Assembly (NCBI GenBank): GCA_030435675.1
Contig: CM059623.1
Span: 15,477,205 to 15,541,204 of the forward strand
Source of the DNA: Steinernema hermaphroditum
Taxonomy: Eukaryota > Nematoda > Chromadorea > Rhabditida > Steinernematidae
Reading direction: 5' to 3'
DNA length: 64,000 nt
Below, in pieces: positions 11,449 through 23,049 of this stretch (position 1 is the stretch's first letter; each line of letters starts with the position of its first letter). Made by a program: the position numbers and the translations under genes. The notes beneath the pieces were generated by a model. The model was not told the DNA's origin. It ran no database searches and worked only from the letters and a program-made list of their open reading frames with translations.

Positions 11449-12023
11449 GTGAGAGATGCAGCTGCGTGAATCAGCAAAGCAGAGATTGGCGTCGCTCCAT
11501 CACGCTAATGGAGGCAATAAGCCGGTACTTCATGGATAGATTGGTTAATAAAGTCCCATACAAGTAGCGATATTTGTTCAAAATAAGGATGTGTAAACCA
11601 TACACTAGCAATCAAACCACTGCAGGAGCCAATGAATCACGGAAGGGCGAGCTGGAAGCACAGAAGAAGGACATAAAAACGGTGTGTGGTATCGAACGTA
11701 AGATGTTTACTAGATGTGATTCAAATGAAAGTGAAAAAAGTGGCGCGAGTTGTGAAGTTTTGAACTGATCTATATGGTCGAAAGTGTCAATCATCTTTCA
11801 GTCTTATGTGTTGGCAAGTCCCTCTTGAATCAACGGCTTAGATGTGATTCAAATGAAAGTGAAAAAAGTGGCGCCAGCGATACAACACATATGACACCAT
11901 GCAAGGCGTCTCATAAAGAACAAAGAAGAACAATATCGTCCCGTGGCTATCGCTTGGCTTTGGAAGGTGAACAGAAAAGATTTATGGTGGCAATCAACGG
12001 CAAAATAGCAGAACTGAAACACA
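11449..12023. repeat. Intergenic stretch with duplicated fragments
   Basis: No gene seen. A block of about 35 bp (GATGTGATTCAAATGAAAGT, continuing into AAAAAAGTGGCG) occurs twice, near 11714 and 11841. A fragment matching the downstream end of the 12-kb family gene (CAGCGATACAACACATATG) is duplicated near 11877. This looks like repeated local rearrangement. Confidence 0.5.
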
Positions 12024-12872
12024 TTAGTCAGCGATACAACACATATGGATGTTGTAATCACTCAAGTAGTCTTCTTCCGATTCATCACGAGCTGATACAA
12101 TTTCCAATTTACGCAGATCTTTACAATGCTTCCATTCATACTCATCACATATTTTATAGCGCTTCAGTTGACCAGACGTTACACAACTATACAAGAGTTG
12201 ATTGAACGCTTCCTCGTAAGATAAATTGCCGTTGGTATTTGGTTCCAAACAGAGTGTAGTGAAATTGGGCATCCAGGTGGCCTGCAGGAGGACGTCGAGG
12301 AACTTGCGGTTTAGCATAAGTTCCTTCGAAGTGACAGCACAACCCCTGTCGTAGTATTATTCATTATAACGTATAATGTGCAGCTTGCGTATTGAGTTTA
12401 GGACTGTGCTGATCAGCTCATGGTGCTTCGGAAATGCACAGTTGAACTCGACATGAACTCCTCTGCTCTCCCTCAGAACTGCACGGATTGCCTCGAACTT
12501 CTCCGGAGACAGCTCGTGCCAGTATTTGTTTTCCCTACTTGGACACCCAAGTTGCCTAAAGTAGATAGTGTCGAACTCGTATGGCTTGTGGATGTCTCCG
12601 TTTACGTAGATACCACGAGGAGATGTTTTCGTAAATTTCTTCCAAGTGACGCTCAGTCCAAACTGAACAGGCAAATCTTCATACATGTAGAAATATAAAT
12701 TAGTTTTTGGTCGTCGGAAAGAAGAAAAAGAGATATTGCATGTGGCACTAGCACCACGAGACCAAGGGCTGACAGTCCTGACTATATCGTGAAGACGGAG
12801 GGCTTCCAGTAGCGCGCGATCGTAAAACAGGCTAAATACGTGATGAATGAAAGCAAGAGGAACGCTGTTCAT
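12024..12872 (-). pseudogene. Family-N gene copy 1 (282-aa subfamily), one in-frame stop
   Basis: Member of a five-copy local family of unknown function (others at 23.6, 42.5, 45.9 and 52.2 kb). It starts MNSVPLAFIHHVFSLFY and ends in CCIAD. The frame is unbroken except for a TAA at 12354-12356, where the copy at 42.5 kb has TGC (Cys) and that at 45.9 kb has CAT. All other family blocks are present: NISFSSFRRPKTNLYFYMYE, YEFDTIYFRQLG, VHVEFNCAFPKHHELI and NGNLSYEEAFNQLLYSC. The M-x-x-VP-x-x-F start resembles a degenerate F-box-type N-terminus seen in nematode-specific expansions, but I cannot confirm this. The single nonsense change suggests recent inactivation. Confidence 0.75.
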
Positions 12873-13082
12873 GACGACGAGTGCACTGACCAATAAATGG
12901 CCACTGTCACTAAAAGAATAAATGCGATGATGCGATGCTTCGGTCGTTGCTTGCTATTTACCATTGATCTTCGCTGATCTTCTTGCATCGTCTGTAGACG
13001 GTATCCCAGTAAAACGATCAGCGATCCCATTAGTGTGTGCGGGCATCGGAGAGGTTGAATCGAGGTGCGGCGACGGAATATA

Positions 13083-14700
13083 CAGTATGGGCCATAAAGA
13101 TAGCCTCACCTGGTGTTTTTACAGTTTCAGGCTTCGGTGTGATTTTGACTACAAACGCTATACACCATTCGAAAGAGCGTCGAAAATGATGACAGACAGC
13201 TTGCATCCCGAAACCAGACGGAGAAAAATTTTAAAATTTTTCGAGACAAAATAAAAAAGTGTCTAATTTTACTGGGCCATATTGATAGCCTCACCCTATA
13301 AAATACCCAGTTTTATTCAACATAATTCAAAAGTAAAACAAATATGGTAACGAAAATAACAATAATTAGTATCGTGTGACCCTTCCTCGCTTTTCGATGA
13401 GCTCAGCGACTCGATTCGGCATGCTTCGGGAAAGCCTCAAGAGCGTGGCTGCATCGATGTTGTCTCAGGCTTTTTGGATCCCAGTTCTGAGCTCTTGAGC
13501 GTTCGAATATTGCTTCCCATGGGCGTAGACTGCGCGCACAATTGTTCCCCACAAGTTTTCGATAGGATTCATGTCAGGGCTACGTGCTGGCCACGGTAGA
13601 ACGGAGATTCTTCTCTCTTCCAGCCAAGCCTGCGTACTGCGGGAAGCATGGACTGGAGCGTTATCTTGTTGCAGAATCAGCTGCGCGCTTCGAAATCGGG
13701 CGAAATACGGCAGTAGATGCTCCTGAAGAATGTTTTGATAGTCTTCGCTCTTCATCTTCGGAGTGCAGAAGGCGAGCGTGGTTTTTCCGAACGCGCTGAA
13801 GCCACCCCAGATCATGACGGATCCACCTCCGAAATTTCGGGTCGAAAAAGTCTTGGGTTCCTTGCGTAGATCCCTCCAATAGTGTGAAAATCCATTCGGA
13901 CCGTCTAAATTGAACTTTTTTTCGTCCGTAAAGACGACCTGAAAATACCCTGTTTCCAGCTTCCGACAACCTGCTTACCCTATCCCACTTGTTTCCGAAA
14001 TTCATCCATTCTCTAGCAATCTCCTTCCGGGCAGATATGTGTGAATCTGTCAGCTTGGGCGCAGGCTTCAATTTCTGGCGCACAATGTATCCAGCACGTT
14101 TGATGGACCTTATAATCGTCTTTCGGCTGACATTCAAGCCCATTTCTCTCTTAATATCATTTGCGGATTTCTGGGAATTGGAAGCGATTCGCTGGATTCT
14201 ACGATCATCACGAGGCCCAAGCTTCCGTTTGCGGCCAGGGGGCCTCTTCAAGCCATAAGCTGCAGGATTCTTCGTGAACGCGTTGACCACCTTGGGACTT
14301 CGGTTAATTCTAGCAGCAATCTGACGGTTGGAGTACCCCTCTTCTCGCAGGACCTGAATCTTGCCCCTCTCCTTCTCAGACAAACGCGGACCACGACCCA
14401 TTGCACGCAAAACACCCTAAAATAGACCATGAATACAAATAACAGCACAGAAATATTAGAAAATACGAAATATGCCCGATAAATGAAAGTGAGGCTATCA
14501 ATATGGCCCAGTAAAATTAGACACTTTTTTATTTTGTCTCGAAAAATTTTAAAATTTTTCTCCGTCTGGTTTCGGGATGCAAGCTGTCTGTCATCATTTT
14601 CGACGCTCTTTCGAATGGTGTATAGCGTTTGTTGTCAATATCACACCGAAGCCTGAAACTGTAAAAACACCAGGTGAGGCTATCTTTATGGCCCATACTG
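13083..14700. mobile_element. Tc3-like Tc1/mariner transposon, apparently complete
   Basis: Ends CAGTATGGGCCATAAAGATA and its complement are flanked by TA on both sides (13081-13082 and 14701-14702). TIRs are about 220 bp. Each arm carries two direct repeats of GGGCCATA-nn-GATAGCCTCACC, one terminal (13089 on) and one internal (about 13275 on, mirrored near 14484), an IR/DR layout as in Tc3 and Sleeping Beauty-type elements. It encodes one spliced transposase on the minus strand. Intact TIRs, TA duplication and open frame suggest recent activity. Confidence 0.9.
13465..14401 (-). CDS. Tc3-like transposase (DD34E), one 40-nt intron
   Basis: Cut-and-paste transposase acting in the nucleus on its own TIRs. 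Exon 1 is 13979-14401 and exon 2 is 13465-13938; intron 13939-13978 (gtaagc...tttcag) joins ...NKWDR to VVFTDEKKF in frame, 298 aa in all. The N-terminal paired-like helix-turn-helix includes LSEKERGKIQ and NRQIAARINRSPKVV. The catalytic triad is D in FTDEKKF, D in QQDNAPVH and E in SPDMNPIENLWG, with Tc1-type spacing. The start MGRGPRLSEKE fits Tc3 length; an upstream TTG is less likely. Without the intron the protein would look frameshifted. Confidence 0.9.
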
Positions 14701-14939
14701 TAGGTATCGGAAGCAGACTTCGGAGTTTCAGCGATGTTTCACCTACTTGTGGTGGCGCGAGTGGAGTCGGGCGGTCGTGATAGGCTTCTTGGCAAAATGT
14801 TGGAACTGCGGCTCGCTGGCGTTCCCGGCCCTCTGGTAGCCGGGCGATCATTGTGTCACCAACAACACAACTGAAAGCAATCCAAAACGAAACAAAATAC
14901 AGAATGTAGTTAACGTGGAGTTCAATTCTTTATTTCACT

Positions 14940-15365
14940 GGACCACAAGCTTAGATATGCAGTTCTCATAGGGTGGCCATCGTTTCACGGATTTTTCTGC
15001 CAACTCCGCAAGGGTAACGTTTCTGTTCCCTTATTTCCCTGCATACTTTCTGCTATAGAAGTATAACCGCAGGTTCTGTATCCCTTCGGCAGATTAACTT
15101 ATCGCAAAAGGGTGGACCCTAATTCAGCACGCCTTATCTTTAGGCGTCAACTCGTATTTCCCAAGCAGATAAATCGATCAGCGATCTGTGATGTAAGTTC
15201 TATATCCATTCCGATTGTGAAATACTTGTCAAACATTGATTGTTGCGTCAGATCAATCAGTGTGTTGCGGTAGTTTAGCTTCCTAGAGAGCCCTAGAATG
15301 AAAAGTGGTTCAAAGGGCGACCTCAGTTGATAGTTCCACATACGTGACAGATACGGTCAGTGAGG
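14940..15365. repeat. Dispersed repeat, copy 1
   Basis: Shares long blocks with 45110-45540 in the same orientation, for example GCATACTTTCTGCTATAGAA, GGTTCTGTATCCCTTCG and CGATCAGCGATCTGTGATG. No conserved reading frame between the copies, so probably non-coding. No clear ends. Confidence 0.6.
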
Positions 15366-16516
15366 TTTCGAGTCAGTGTTGTCGAAAAGCTCAATACTAG
15401 GACGCCAGCGTCCCTCTCAGCCTAGAGCTCCAAATCCTGGACTATTGCTGCTTGGACCGGTTCATGGAGTTCGACCACAACTGCTTGAGGAGATCTTTTT
15501 TAATCTCTGGGTAATCCGTTACGTCTTCAACTCAACTCGTCGAACGTATCAGTTTATCAGATTGTAAAGAGATTAGTGAGCACGCCTTCCATCTCTTCCC
15601 TCTTCCGCGGACACTGATCTTTGTCTGATGTAAGTACCGTACTCCGTTGGAAGCGCTGATCTTTAGCGCGCTTTAACAAGTTCATCGTTTACTTGTCTGA
15701 TCTAGGTGGATAAAGATAGAGCACGAGAAAATAAGTGAAGTAGCATACACAAAGTTGGACGCCTGACCGCCTTCACTATACGATTAGTTTGGTTGGGCTT
15801 TAATAAATGGTTTGAGCAGCATAGCCGGAGATTTACAGCTTCAGGCCGAGACGGACACTGGCAGTTTCTATAGTAAGTTTCTATAAATAAGCCATATGAC
15901 CGACTCGATCGAGTAGCCATCCTATTGACGCACGGTCTATCCGGCTCGTACCCTGATTGTAAGTCTTGGAAGCAAGGGTACACACACCTTCAGATTGAGA
16001 TTGTTCATTTGAACAGATCAAATTATAGAGGTTACCATATGATCACGAAAGTTTGAACTATGTGTTAATGGAGGAAGATTTTGATTTTTCGCTATTTCAT
16101 TCCATTCAAATTATTGGTGAAGACCCCATATGTTATTCATAGGCCACTGTATAAGCTAGTCATTGGCCTCGTCATCTGCTTTTATAGCTTCGACGACGAG
16201 CATAGTGCGACAACAGTGGAAAGATCCCTTAGCGATTGCATATCTTGTATGTTTTCGCTGACTCTGTGTTTGTTATCTACCCAAGCAAACAAGAAATGTT
16301 CGGTGTTTGACTGCTTGACCCTGTCTCTTAGAGCTTTTCTTGCTTTTTTTCTAAATCGAACTTTATCCTCTTCATGGTCTGTGATCACTGATGTCGCCTT
16401 TGATATCGACCTAATCCACCAGTTATAAACGCGCGTTTACACCCTCGCCTCCAGACGCGAACTTATCAGCACCCCTCTACTCTGTCCTTCAGGTAAAGCA
16501 ACTGATAACAGCCGCG
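15366..16516. other. Intergenic, no supported gene
   Basis: A minus-strand open frame at 16182-16388 is rich in charged residues but lacks splice or homology support. I see nothing else definite. A possible trans-splice acceptor (cttcag, ending 16494) precedes the carrier gene. Confidence 0.4.
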
Positions 16517-18807
16517 ATGAACTGGGTCGTCGTTTGCGTCATCCTCTGCACCTACGGCCTCTTAAAAGAGTTCCGTCCCAGCGAACCCTACTTGTTTCTC
16601 TACCAGAACGAGTATCTTAACATCTCTGCCGATGTGCTCAATGGAGAAGTAATATTTCCTTCTAATCGTAATCCAATTTTCCTGTTTCTTATCTTAGGTG
16701 TATCCCTTTTGGACGTACAGCTACCTCGTCGCTCTTGTGCCCGTCTTTCTTCTCACCGATCTTCTCCTTTACAAGCCCGTTCTTCTTCTGGAGAGTATCA
16801 GCTTCATCGCCGTATGGCTTCTGATGATCTTTGGGCGCGCCGTCTGGACTCAACAGCTCAGTCAGATCTGCTATGGGTGGGCCACCGCCACTGAGATCGC
16901 CTATTTCTCGTATATTTATGTGAAGGTGGAGAAGAAGAAGTTCGAAAAGTAGGTGATATATTTAACAAAAGCGCCTAGTAATCTGCAGCGCAGGATGAGG
17001 GCCGATCGGCCACACGCCAAGCCACAGCCTTAGGTGTGCTGGAACGGAGAAAGTCAAGGCTACAGAGTAAAGTAAAACAGGGCTCAAATTGAGAAAAATG
17101 ATGGCATTTGGATACTAGGGAATGTAATTCAGCCGATGTGTCTGATGTCCGTTTAGTGAAGTGGTAGTGCTCCGGAATGTCAATTTCAAGGGCCGGGTTC
17201 GAACCCCTTTCGAAGGCCTAAGTTTTTTCTCGAGTGCTGCTCTAGTGCGCTACGTGTTTGGTGTCCTCGGATTTCAGTGAAACTTGTTTGTCTACTACGT
17301 ATGCAGTGATTACTTTTCCAAAATCTTCGTGACCGTTACTTAAACATTAGAAAGTAACATATCGAAGCATGGTCATGAAATTACCGGATTTACCAATTTT
17401 GTTGTACAAATTTTGCACAGAACTCCGATTTTTTGCTCTCAGCTTATGATCAAGTCCAGTAACGCTGTGCTAACATGTGCAAATTGGTGACTGATAAGCG
17501 CTATAAATCGGATCATTTTATCGCTTTCGCGCAACGGTGAACTTTGCCCACTCGTTCACTCGTTTCAACACATACCAGCGATACCCAAAAACGCCAACAC
17601 AATCTTAAATTAACGAGTATAACCATTCCTTTAGAGTTACCGTATACACCCGCGCAGCCTTGCAGTCCGGTCGCTGTCTGAGTTATCTCATCAGTCAGCC
17701 GATTATCCTCCTCCATTGGGGCACCTACCTGACCCTCAATTACATCTCGCTTGGAAGTCTCGTCTTAACGGTCATCTTCGCCTCGTTCCTCCCTCGTGTC
17801 AAGTGGCAAAGCGTCTTCTATAAGAACACCGCATCTGACGACCCGAGTGAGCCTCAACATTTTCGCTGGAAACCAATAATGGTACTATAGATAATGACGC
17901 GGCTGCATGCGAAGACATAACCGAACAACAGCCGGAAACGTATTGGCAGTTCGCCAAATGGAGGGTTAGCTATCTTTGGCAAGACGCGAAGCAGGTCTAT
18001 TCCGATATGTTCATGGTGAAGTGGTCTCTTTGGTGGGCGCTGACCATGTGTGGATGGCTCCAGGTAAGGGGCTATGAATGTCGACCTCATTGCTTATCTA
18101 TTTGGCAACCAAGTCCATATTGCGCGTAGTGTCTTAGAACCATATTATCATGGTATGATTCCAGATCGGAAACTACATCCAAACACTTTGGGCACAGGTT
18201 CAAGACGAAGCCAACCAGTCAGACGTTTACAACGGGTTCGTTGAAGCCACTTGTCCGTTCATATGTAAGTTCTTTCTGATCTCTATTGCCAACAAATCTA
18301 TCTTCCAGCTGCCGGCGCTATTCTTCTTCTTCAGTTGTTTAAGATCGACTGGAATCGCTGGGGAGAGCTCTGGCTAGCGCTGGCCGCCCTCCTCGACTTC
18401 GGCCTTCTCTACGTACTCTCCAAGGCCCAAGGAATCTTGCTTATGTACCTCGTCTATGGTACATACCACGTCCTCTACCAGATCATGATAACCATCAGCC
18501 AATTCAACCTGGCCACACGTCTCGTCACTCACAGTTACGGCCTTATCTTCGGCCTTAACACCTTGATTGCCTTGGCTCTTCAAACGGCTCTGACATTCGC
18601 TGTTGTTGATGAACATGGTCTCGGTCTTCCAATCAGGACGCAGGTAAGCTCTAGACGTCCTTCAAGACTACTGTACTTGGATTTCAGTTCGTTGTCTACG
18701 CCAGCTACCACGCAATCATCGCGGGCATCTTCTTTGCTGCCGTCATCGGACGACATGCGTATTGTTACTTTCGGAACAGGAGAGTCTACGTGCTCAAGAA
18801 CTGCTGA
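16517..18807 (+). CDS. SLC19-family folate/thiamine carrier
   Basis: Plasma-membrane facilitator for reduced folate or thiamine. Seven exons: 16517-16648, 16698-16948, 17635-17846, 17891-18063, 18165-18264, 18309-18643 and 18688-18807. They join in frame to 440 aa, the normal SLC19 length. Family signature FRPSEPYLFLYQNEYLN near residue 20, then YPFWTYSYLVALVPVFLLTD; I count 11-12 hydrophobic segments with a polar central loop (KNTASDDPNNDAAACED). The blocks GNYIQTLWAQVQ and YLVYGTYHVLYQIMITISQF are typical of the second half. A polypyrimidine-AG site 22 bp before the ATG suggests trans-splicing. The 686-nt intron 2 contains a tRNA-like repeat. Folate and thiamine transporters cannot be told apart by eye. 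Confidence 0.9.
17143..17222 (+). repeat. tRNA-like (SINE-type) sequence in intron 2 of the SLC19 gene
   Basis: AGTGAAGTGGTAGTGCTCC followed by CCGGGTTCGAACCCC, with the same spacing and same weak T-arm as the tRNA-like modules in the long-TIR elements. The surrounding TIR sequence is absent. The acceptor stem does not pair, so not called a tRNA gene. Confidence 0.5.
17469..17560 (+). repeat. Intronic block duplicated at about 19231-19322
   Basis: GGTGACTGATAAGC and CGGTGAACTTTG blocks, with similar spacing, recur downstream of the gene at about 19251-19315. Non-coding; probably a remnant of local duplication or a dispersed repeat. Confidence 0.45.
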
Positions 18808-18863
18808 GGATGAGCGTCTTTTGGAGAGAAAAAGAGAGTTCTATGGATCTATAGGTCGATTAC

Positions 18864-18869
18864 AATAAA
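18864..18869 (+). terminator. Polyadenylation signal of the SLC19 gene
   Basis: AATAAA 57 bp after the stop codon. Confidence 0.6.
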
Positions 18870-19830
18870 CTGTTAATGTTATCATCCTTGCAACGCAAAG
18901 TGAATCAGCAAAGTCTTCAGAACGTCATCAGCGTGGCCGATTCGTGCTTTGAACTTTGCCCTCTATGAAGATGTGACCTAAAGGCCCAGTGATATGAATA
19001 TTGTTCTATAGGTATTAGGGGTCTTGTGTAAAGCCAGAAATCAGACACGTGACCGGCTCAGTCGGCCTATTGACGGATCAGCTGACCCAGTCCACCCGGC
19101 TGGTGCCCATCTTTTGCAAAGGGTATAGTAGAAAGGCCACAGCTAACAAAGAGGACATCACTAATAACTGACAATAGAGATCATAAGATTCGCTTCTCTC
19201 GTTTGATCACCGTCTTATCACATGAAACAGAGTTGTGCTGATCTGGGAAAGCTAGTGACTGATAAGCACCATTTGTCGGATTACGCTATCAGTTCGGCGC
19301 AGTGGTGAACTTTGTCCACCGGGTGTGTTGCGTATGATAGCGTAGGATTAGGGATACTTCCTTGTCTTCTACCCAAACTTGAAATACAAGGACGATTATG
19401 GTACTTGTATGGTAAGAAAACGGTCTGTTGCTCCAAAATGAAACTAAATATGTATATCAGTAGAAACGTCTATGTATTGACAATGGCCTCGCTTTGACTC
19501 GCGCAGCTTTATCATCCTCCCCTTTAGCTATGAATATGGCAATAAAGGAACACTAAATCCATCTATGTTATCCAGGAGAGCACTCTTAAGATAGAGTGTT
19601 ATCATCACAAATGCGTACGTCGGTCGGACCCCACACATGAACAGTCTACTCACAAATGAACAGTCTACGTGGTGTGAGAGAGCGCAGACGATCAGAGAAG
19701 CAATAATTTGGGTTTGGCTTTTTCACGTGCCTGGATCGCAATCGATACCCTCCAAACTCCTCTCAAGACTGCTTTAATCTATGAGATACTTCCAGAATAT
19801 TAATGTGCTAGCGTCACCGCTTTTTCTACT
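18870..19830. other. Intergenic, repeats only
   Basis: Contains the 19231-19322 repeat block and a half copy of the GCAGACGATCAGAGA hairpin near 19679. ATGAACAGTCTAC is directly repeated near 19636 and 19657. No gene supported. Confidence 0.5.
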
Positions 19831-19837
19831 AAAATCA

Positions 19838-20640
19838 AAAATCGAGGACTACACTAATATGTTGATATTGTTGAGGTGTCTCGTGGATGAAAACAGTCCT
19901 TAATTTACCGATTTTAACTCGTGCACAAAGCCAGGAATCCATTTGTGTCACATGTCGGATCGCCGATGCTTTGAGGACATCACCACCGACGGGGACGTAG
20001 CTCTTGACCAGGAACCCATCTCTCTGAAGCCGCCCCTGTGCCATCAAGTGCACGCGAAGAAGAAATTCCGACGGCAACTTCGAGGCATCGTTTAATTCGT
20101 GAAATAAAGTAAAAGTTAAGATTTGTAAGATAGGCACACGGAGGCACACGAAAGATTCATATTCATATCAAATCTATGAAAAAAGAATATGGGAGGAAGG
20201 GCAATTTTCCATCGAAATTTTACAATTTGTTGCGCATTTCACTTGCCGTCTTATTTCTTCGAGATCAAAAGTGATGTCATAGCTGGTCGAGGTCTCTTTA
20301 GAATCAGTTGCAAGTCCCGTTGCTGCGCGGTAATCGATCAAAGGCGCACCCAAAGAGCACAACGTATGAAGATCACGACGGTCTGTAACATCACTATTGG
20401 ACTCCAACTGTGATGTTCTGTGTTTACACAGCCGTGCTGCCCATAGAAATCAATCAATCAGTCTACTTTTTGTGACTATGATGCTTTTGGGAATATTTAT
20501 TACTTCATATTCCTCCTTTATTCCAAAAATTTTTCGTACTAAATATCCGCGAACATAGAATAGATGATATTTCAACACGATCTGTTGACATTTCCGCTCA
20601 CTGAGCACTCCCTCGTCGCCCCTCCCCCTTCCAAGATGCA
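19838..20640 (-). CDS. Possible unrecognised multi-exon gene or remnant
   Basis: Three minus-strand open stretches have protein-like composition and plausible splice borders. They are about 20450-20640 (LSERKCQQIVLKYHLFYVRG), about 20245-20407 beginning after an acceptor (catcacag) with LESNSDVTDRRDLHTL, and about 19838-20080 (LPSEFLLRVHLMAQGRLQRD). I do not recognise a family and cannot fix the start. It abuts the UGT gene head to head. It could be a decayed gene. Confidence 0.25.
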
Positions 20641-20679
20641 TAAATAACTGAACCGAATCATTTTGTGCCAACAGATCCA

Positions 20680-23028
20680 ATGAATCCAGCACTATTTCTG
20701 GTTCTTCTTTTCATTTCGGCAGCGTGTTCGTTGAAAATCGTCATTTTTACGCCTCAACAGTCGAATAGTCAGGTGAGCGAACCTGGTTTTCGGAAACATT
20801 CGTCTTTAGGTCATATTAAACAAGCGGGTAGCGGAAGAATTGGCTAAGGCTGGCCACGATGTGACTTTGATTCTCATTAAGAACATCCAAGTTGAGCATC
20901 CTGCTGTGGATATACACCCCAATATCACCGGTGAGTTATATTCTTTCAAATTAAACAGATCAACTGTTGAGGCTCCTTTTTTGATTCATTTCTTTGATTT
21001 TTTCGCAATTTGTGCGCAGCTGCGTGCGATTTCTCCTTAGTACCTTACCAGCTAAGGGCTGGGAAGTCTTAAGGGCCAATGCCTTTGAACTGAATGGCCT
21101 TTGAACTGCCCGAATTACAATATATACGACTAACAAACATCCCGAATCCAAAGCTGCGTGCAATTTCTCCTTAGTACCTTACCAGCTAAGGGCTGGGAAG
21201 TCTTAAGGGTCAATGCCTTTGAACTGAATTGCCGGAATTACAACATATACGACTAACAAACATCCCGAATCCAAATTAAGATTCCTCATTTCATTCCAGG
21301 CATATAAAACAATTATGATCGTTCCCGGCCCAAAAGTGTAAAAGTCTTTTTTTTTTATTTACAATTTTTGTGGATCGTAGCTGCGATCCAGCATGCTGGA
21401 GTGCGTCATGTTGCGAGATTTTGCAAAAGTTTGGACTGTTATATAACGTCAAGATTTGTCAGTCAGGCCATTAGCTTTTTTAGTGTGGAACATCGACGCT
21501 GCCCCCTCGACGACACGAAACATTCACTCTCAACTAAGAGACAGAACCTTCAATGACATTCCCGTTTGGGATCAACGAATCTGGGGCTCCTTCCACCGCA
21601 TGGCTAACCTCTTTGTCTCGAGCTGTGAAAGTACGAATTTCAAGTGATGCTCTGTATATTCATGAGATTCTGTTCAGAAACAGTGCAGAACAAGGACTTC
21701 CTGAAACGGCTGATGGATGCCAAGTTCGACGTCGCCTTCGCTCACATGTACGACTACTGTCCCATCGGGCTAATCCACTACGCGAAGATCCCAACGTGGA
21801 TATGGCTGAATAGCGGTGTCCTCAGTGACATCATCGCCCAAGATATGGGAGTTGAATCGCCTTCCAGCTACGTGCCTAGTGGGTTAATAAAGTCCATAGA
21901 ACTTCGATAATGCCTACTTTAGCGGTGATGATCGACGCCTCCGATGAGATGACCTTCGTTCAGCGTCTAAAGAATCAGATCGGTCGATTCCTGTTTATTC
22001 AACTGAATTCTCGATTCGTGGTGGATCCACAAACTGAGATCTTCCGTAAACACATCGACCCTAGCTTTCCGGATCTGAGAAGCCTTGGAAAGCAGTGTCC
22101 CCTGGTTATGGTCAACAGCAATGAACTCTATGACCTTCCGAGACCGATTCTTCACAAAGTAGTTTATATCGGAGGACTCGGAATGAAGCAGATCGATGGG
22201 AAACCGCTCGAAGGGGTAAGTCATCGAGAAGTATTCCACGGTTCTGCTTCAAATTCAAGCATTTTTCAAATTCAGTGACGTAGGCTATTTTAGGAATTCA
22301 AAGAAGCGATCGAAAAAGCCAACAAAGTAGTCATCATGACTTTTGGAAGCGTGGCTCGAGCACACGATATGCCCGAGTCCTGGAAATCAGCATTCGTGAA
22401 CGCATTCCGCCAATTCCCTAACGTCCAGTTCATCATTCGATACGGTGCAGACGACCTGAAGGAAAGGGTGTCCAAGAACGTACTATTCTCAAAATGGATT
22501 CCTCAGTCGGACCTTCTTCAACATCCCAAGACGGCCGCCTTCATCTCGCATGGAGGCTACAACAGCCTCCAAGAAGCGATCACCGCAGGCAAGCCCATCA
22601 TAACGATTCCCCTCTTTGGCGACCAGCCAAGGAACGCACGAATAGCCTCTAAACACGGACTGGGCTACCTCATCACTAAGCCCGAAGTGACCGAAGAAAA
22701 CGTCGTGAAAGCCTTGAAAGCCCTTCTCACTGAGGAGAAGTATACAGTAGCAGCGAAAAGGCTAAAACAAATGATCGACAGGAGGCCAATCCCGTCAGAA
22801 GTGCTTCTCACACGATGGACGGAGTTCCTGGCCGAGTTCAAGCAACTGGACAACCTTTTCCCCTATGGAACCAAGCTATCATTTATTCAGTACAACAACC
22901 TCGATGTGATTTTTGTGATCGTCTCCGTAATATTCATCCTGGTGGTTGTTTGCTACAAAGTACTGCAATCGCTTTATCGTCTAGTCCGCTGGATTTCGAC
23001 GCGAAGTCCGAAAGTTAAAACTAGTTAA
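20680..23028 (+). CDS. UDP-glycosyltransferase (nematode UGT family)
   Basis: Transfers glucuronosyl or glucosyl groups to small lipophilic substrates at the ER lumen; a detoxification enzyme. Six exons: 20680-20772, 20810-20930, 21484-21630, 21678-21878, 21923-22215 and 22294-23028, joining in frame to 529 aa, the usual length. Signal peptide MNPALFLVLLFISAACS, then KIVIFTPQQSNSQ. The acceptor half contains FDVAFAHMYDYCPIGLIHYA. The UDP-sugar signature at residues about 360-400 reads WIPQSDLLQHPK, then FISHGGYNSLQEA with the donor-binding HGG and the downstream GDQPRNA. The C-terminus has one membrane anchor (VIFVIVSVIFILVVVCY) and a basic cytosolic tail. Intron 2 holds a tandem duplication. 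AATAAA follows the stop. Confidence 0.93.
21018..21274 (+). repeat. Two-copy tandem duplication (134-bp unit) in UGT intron 2
   Basis: Units 21018-21151 and 21152-21274 begin AGCTGCGTGCRATTTCTCC and end CATCCCGAATCCAAA. The second has lost a short GGCCTTTGAACTG repeat. Confined to the intron. Confidence 0.85.
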
Positions 23029-23043
23029 TTTCGAGTACATGGT

Positions 23044-23049
23044 AATAAA
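23044..23049 (+). terminator. Polyadenylation signal of the UGT gene
   Basis: AATAAA 16 bp after the stop. Confidence 0.65.

Noticed and set aside
13661..14410. Frameshifted Tc1 transposase
   Set aside because: The apparent frameshift is a 40-nt GT-AG intron; the spliced frame is intact.
16081..16428. 115-aa plus-strand hydrophobic frame
   Set aside because: No family match, no splice support, overlaps a charged antisense frame of equal quality.
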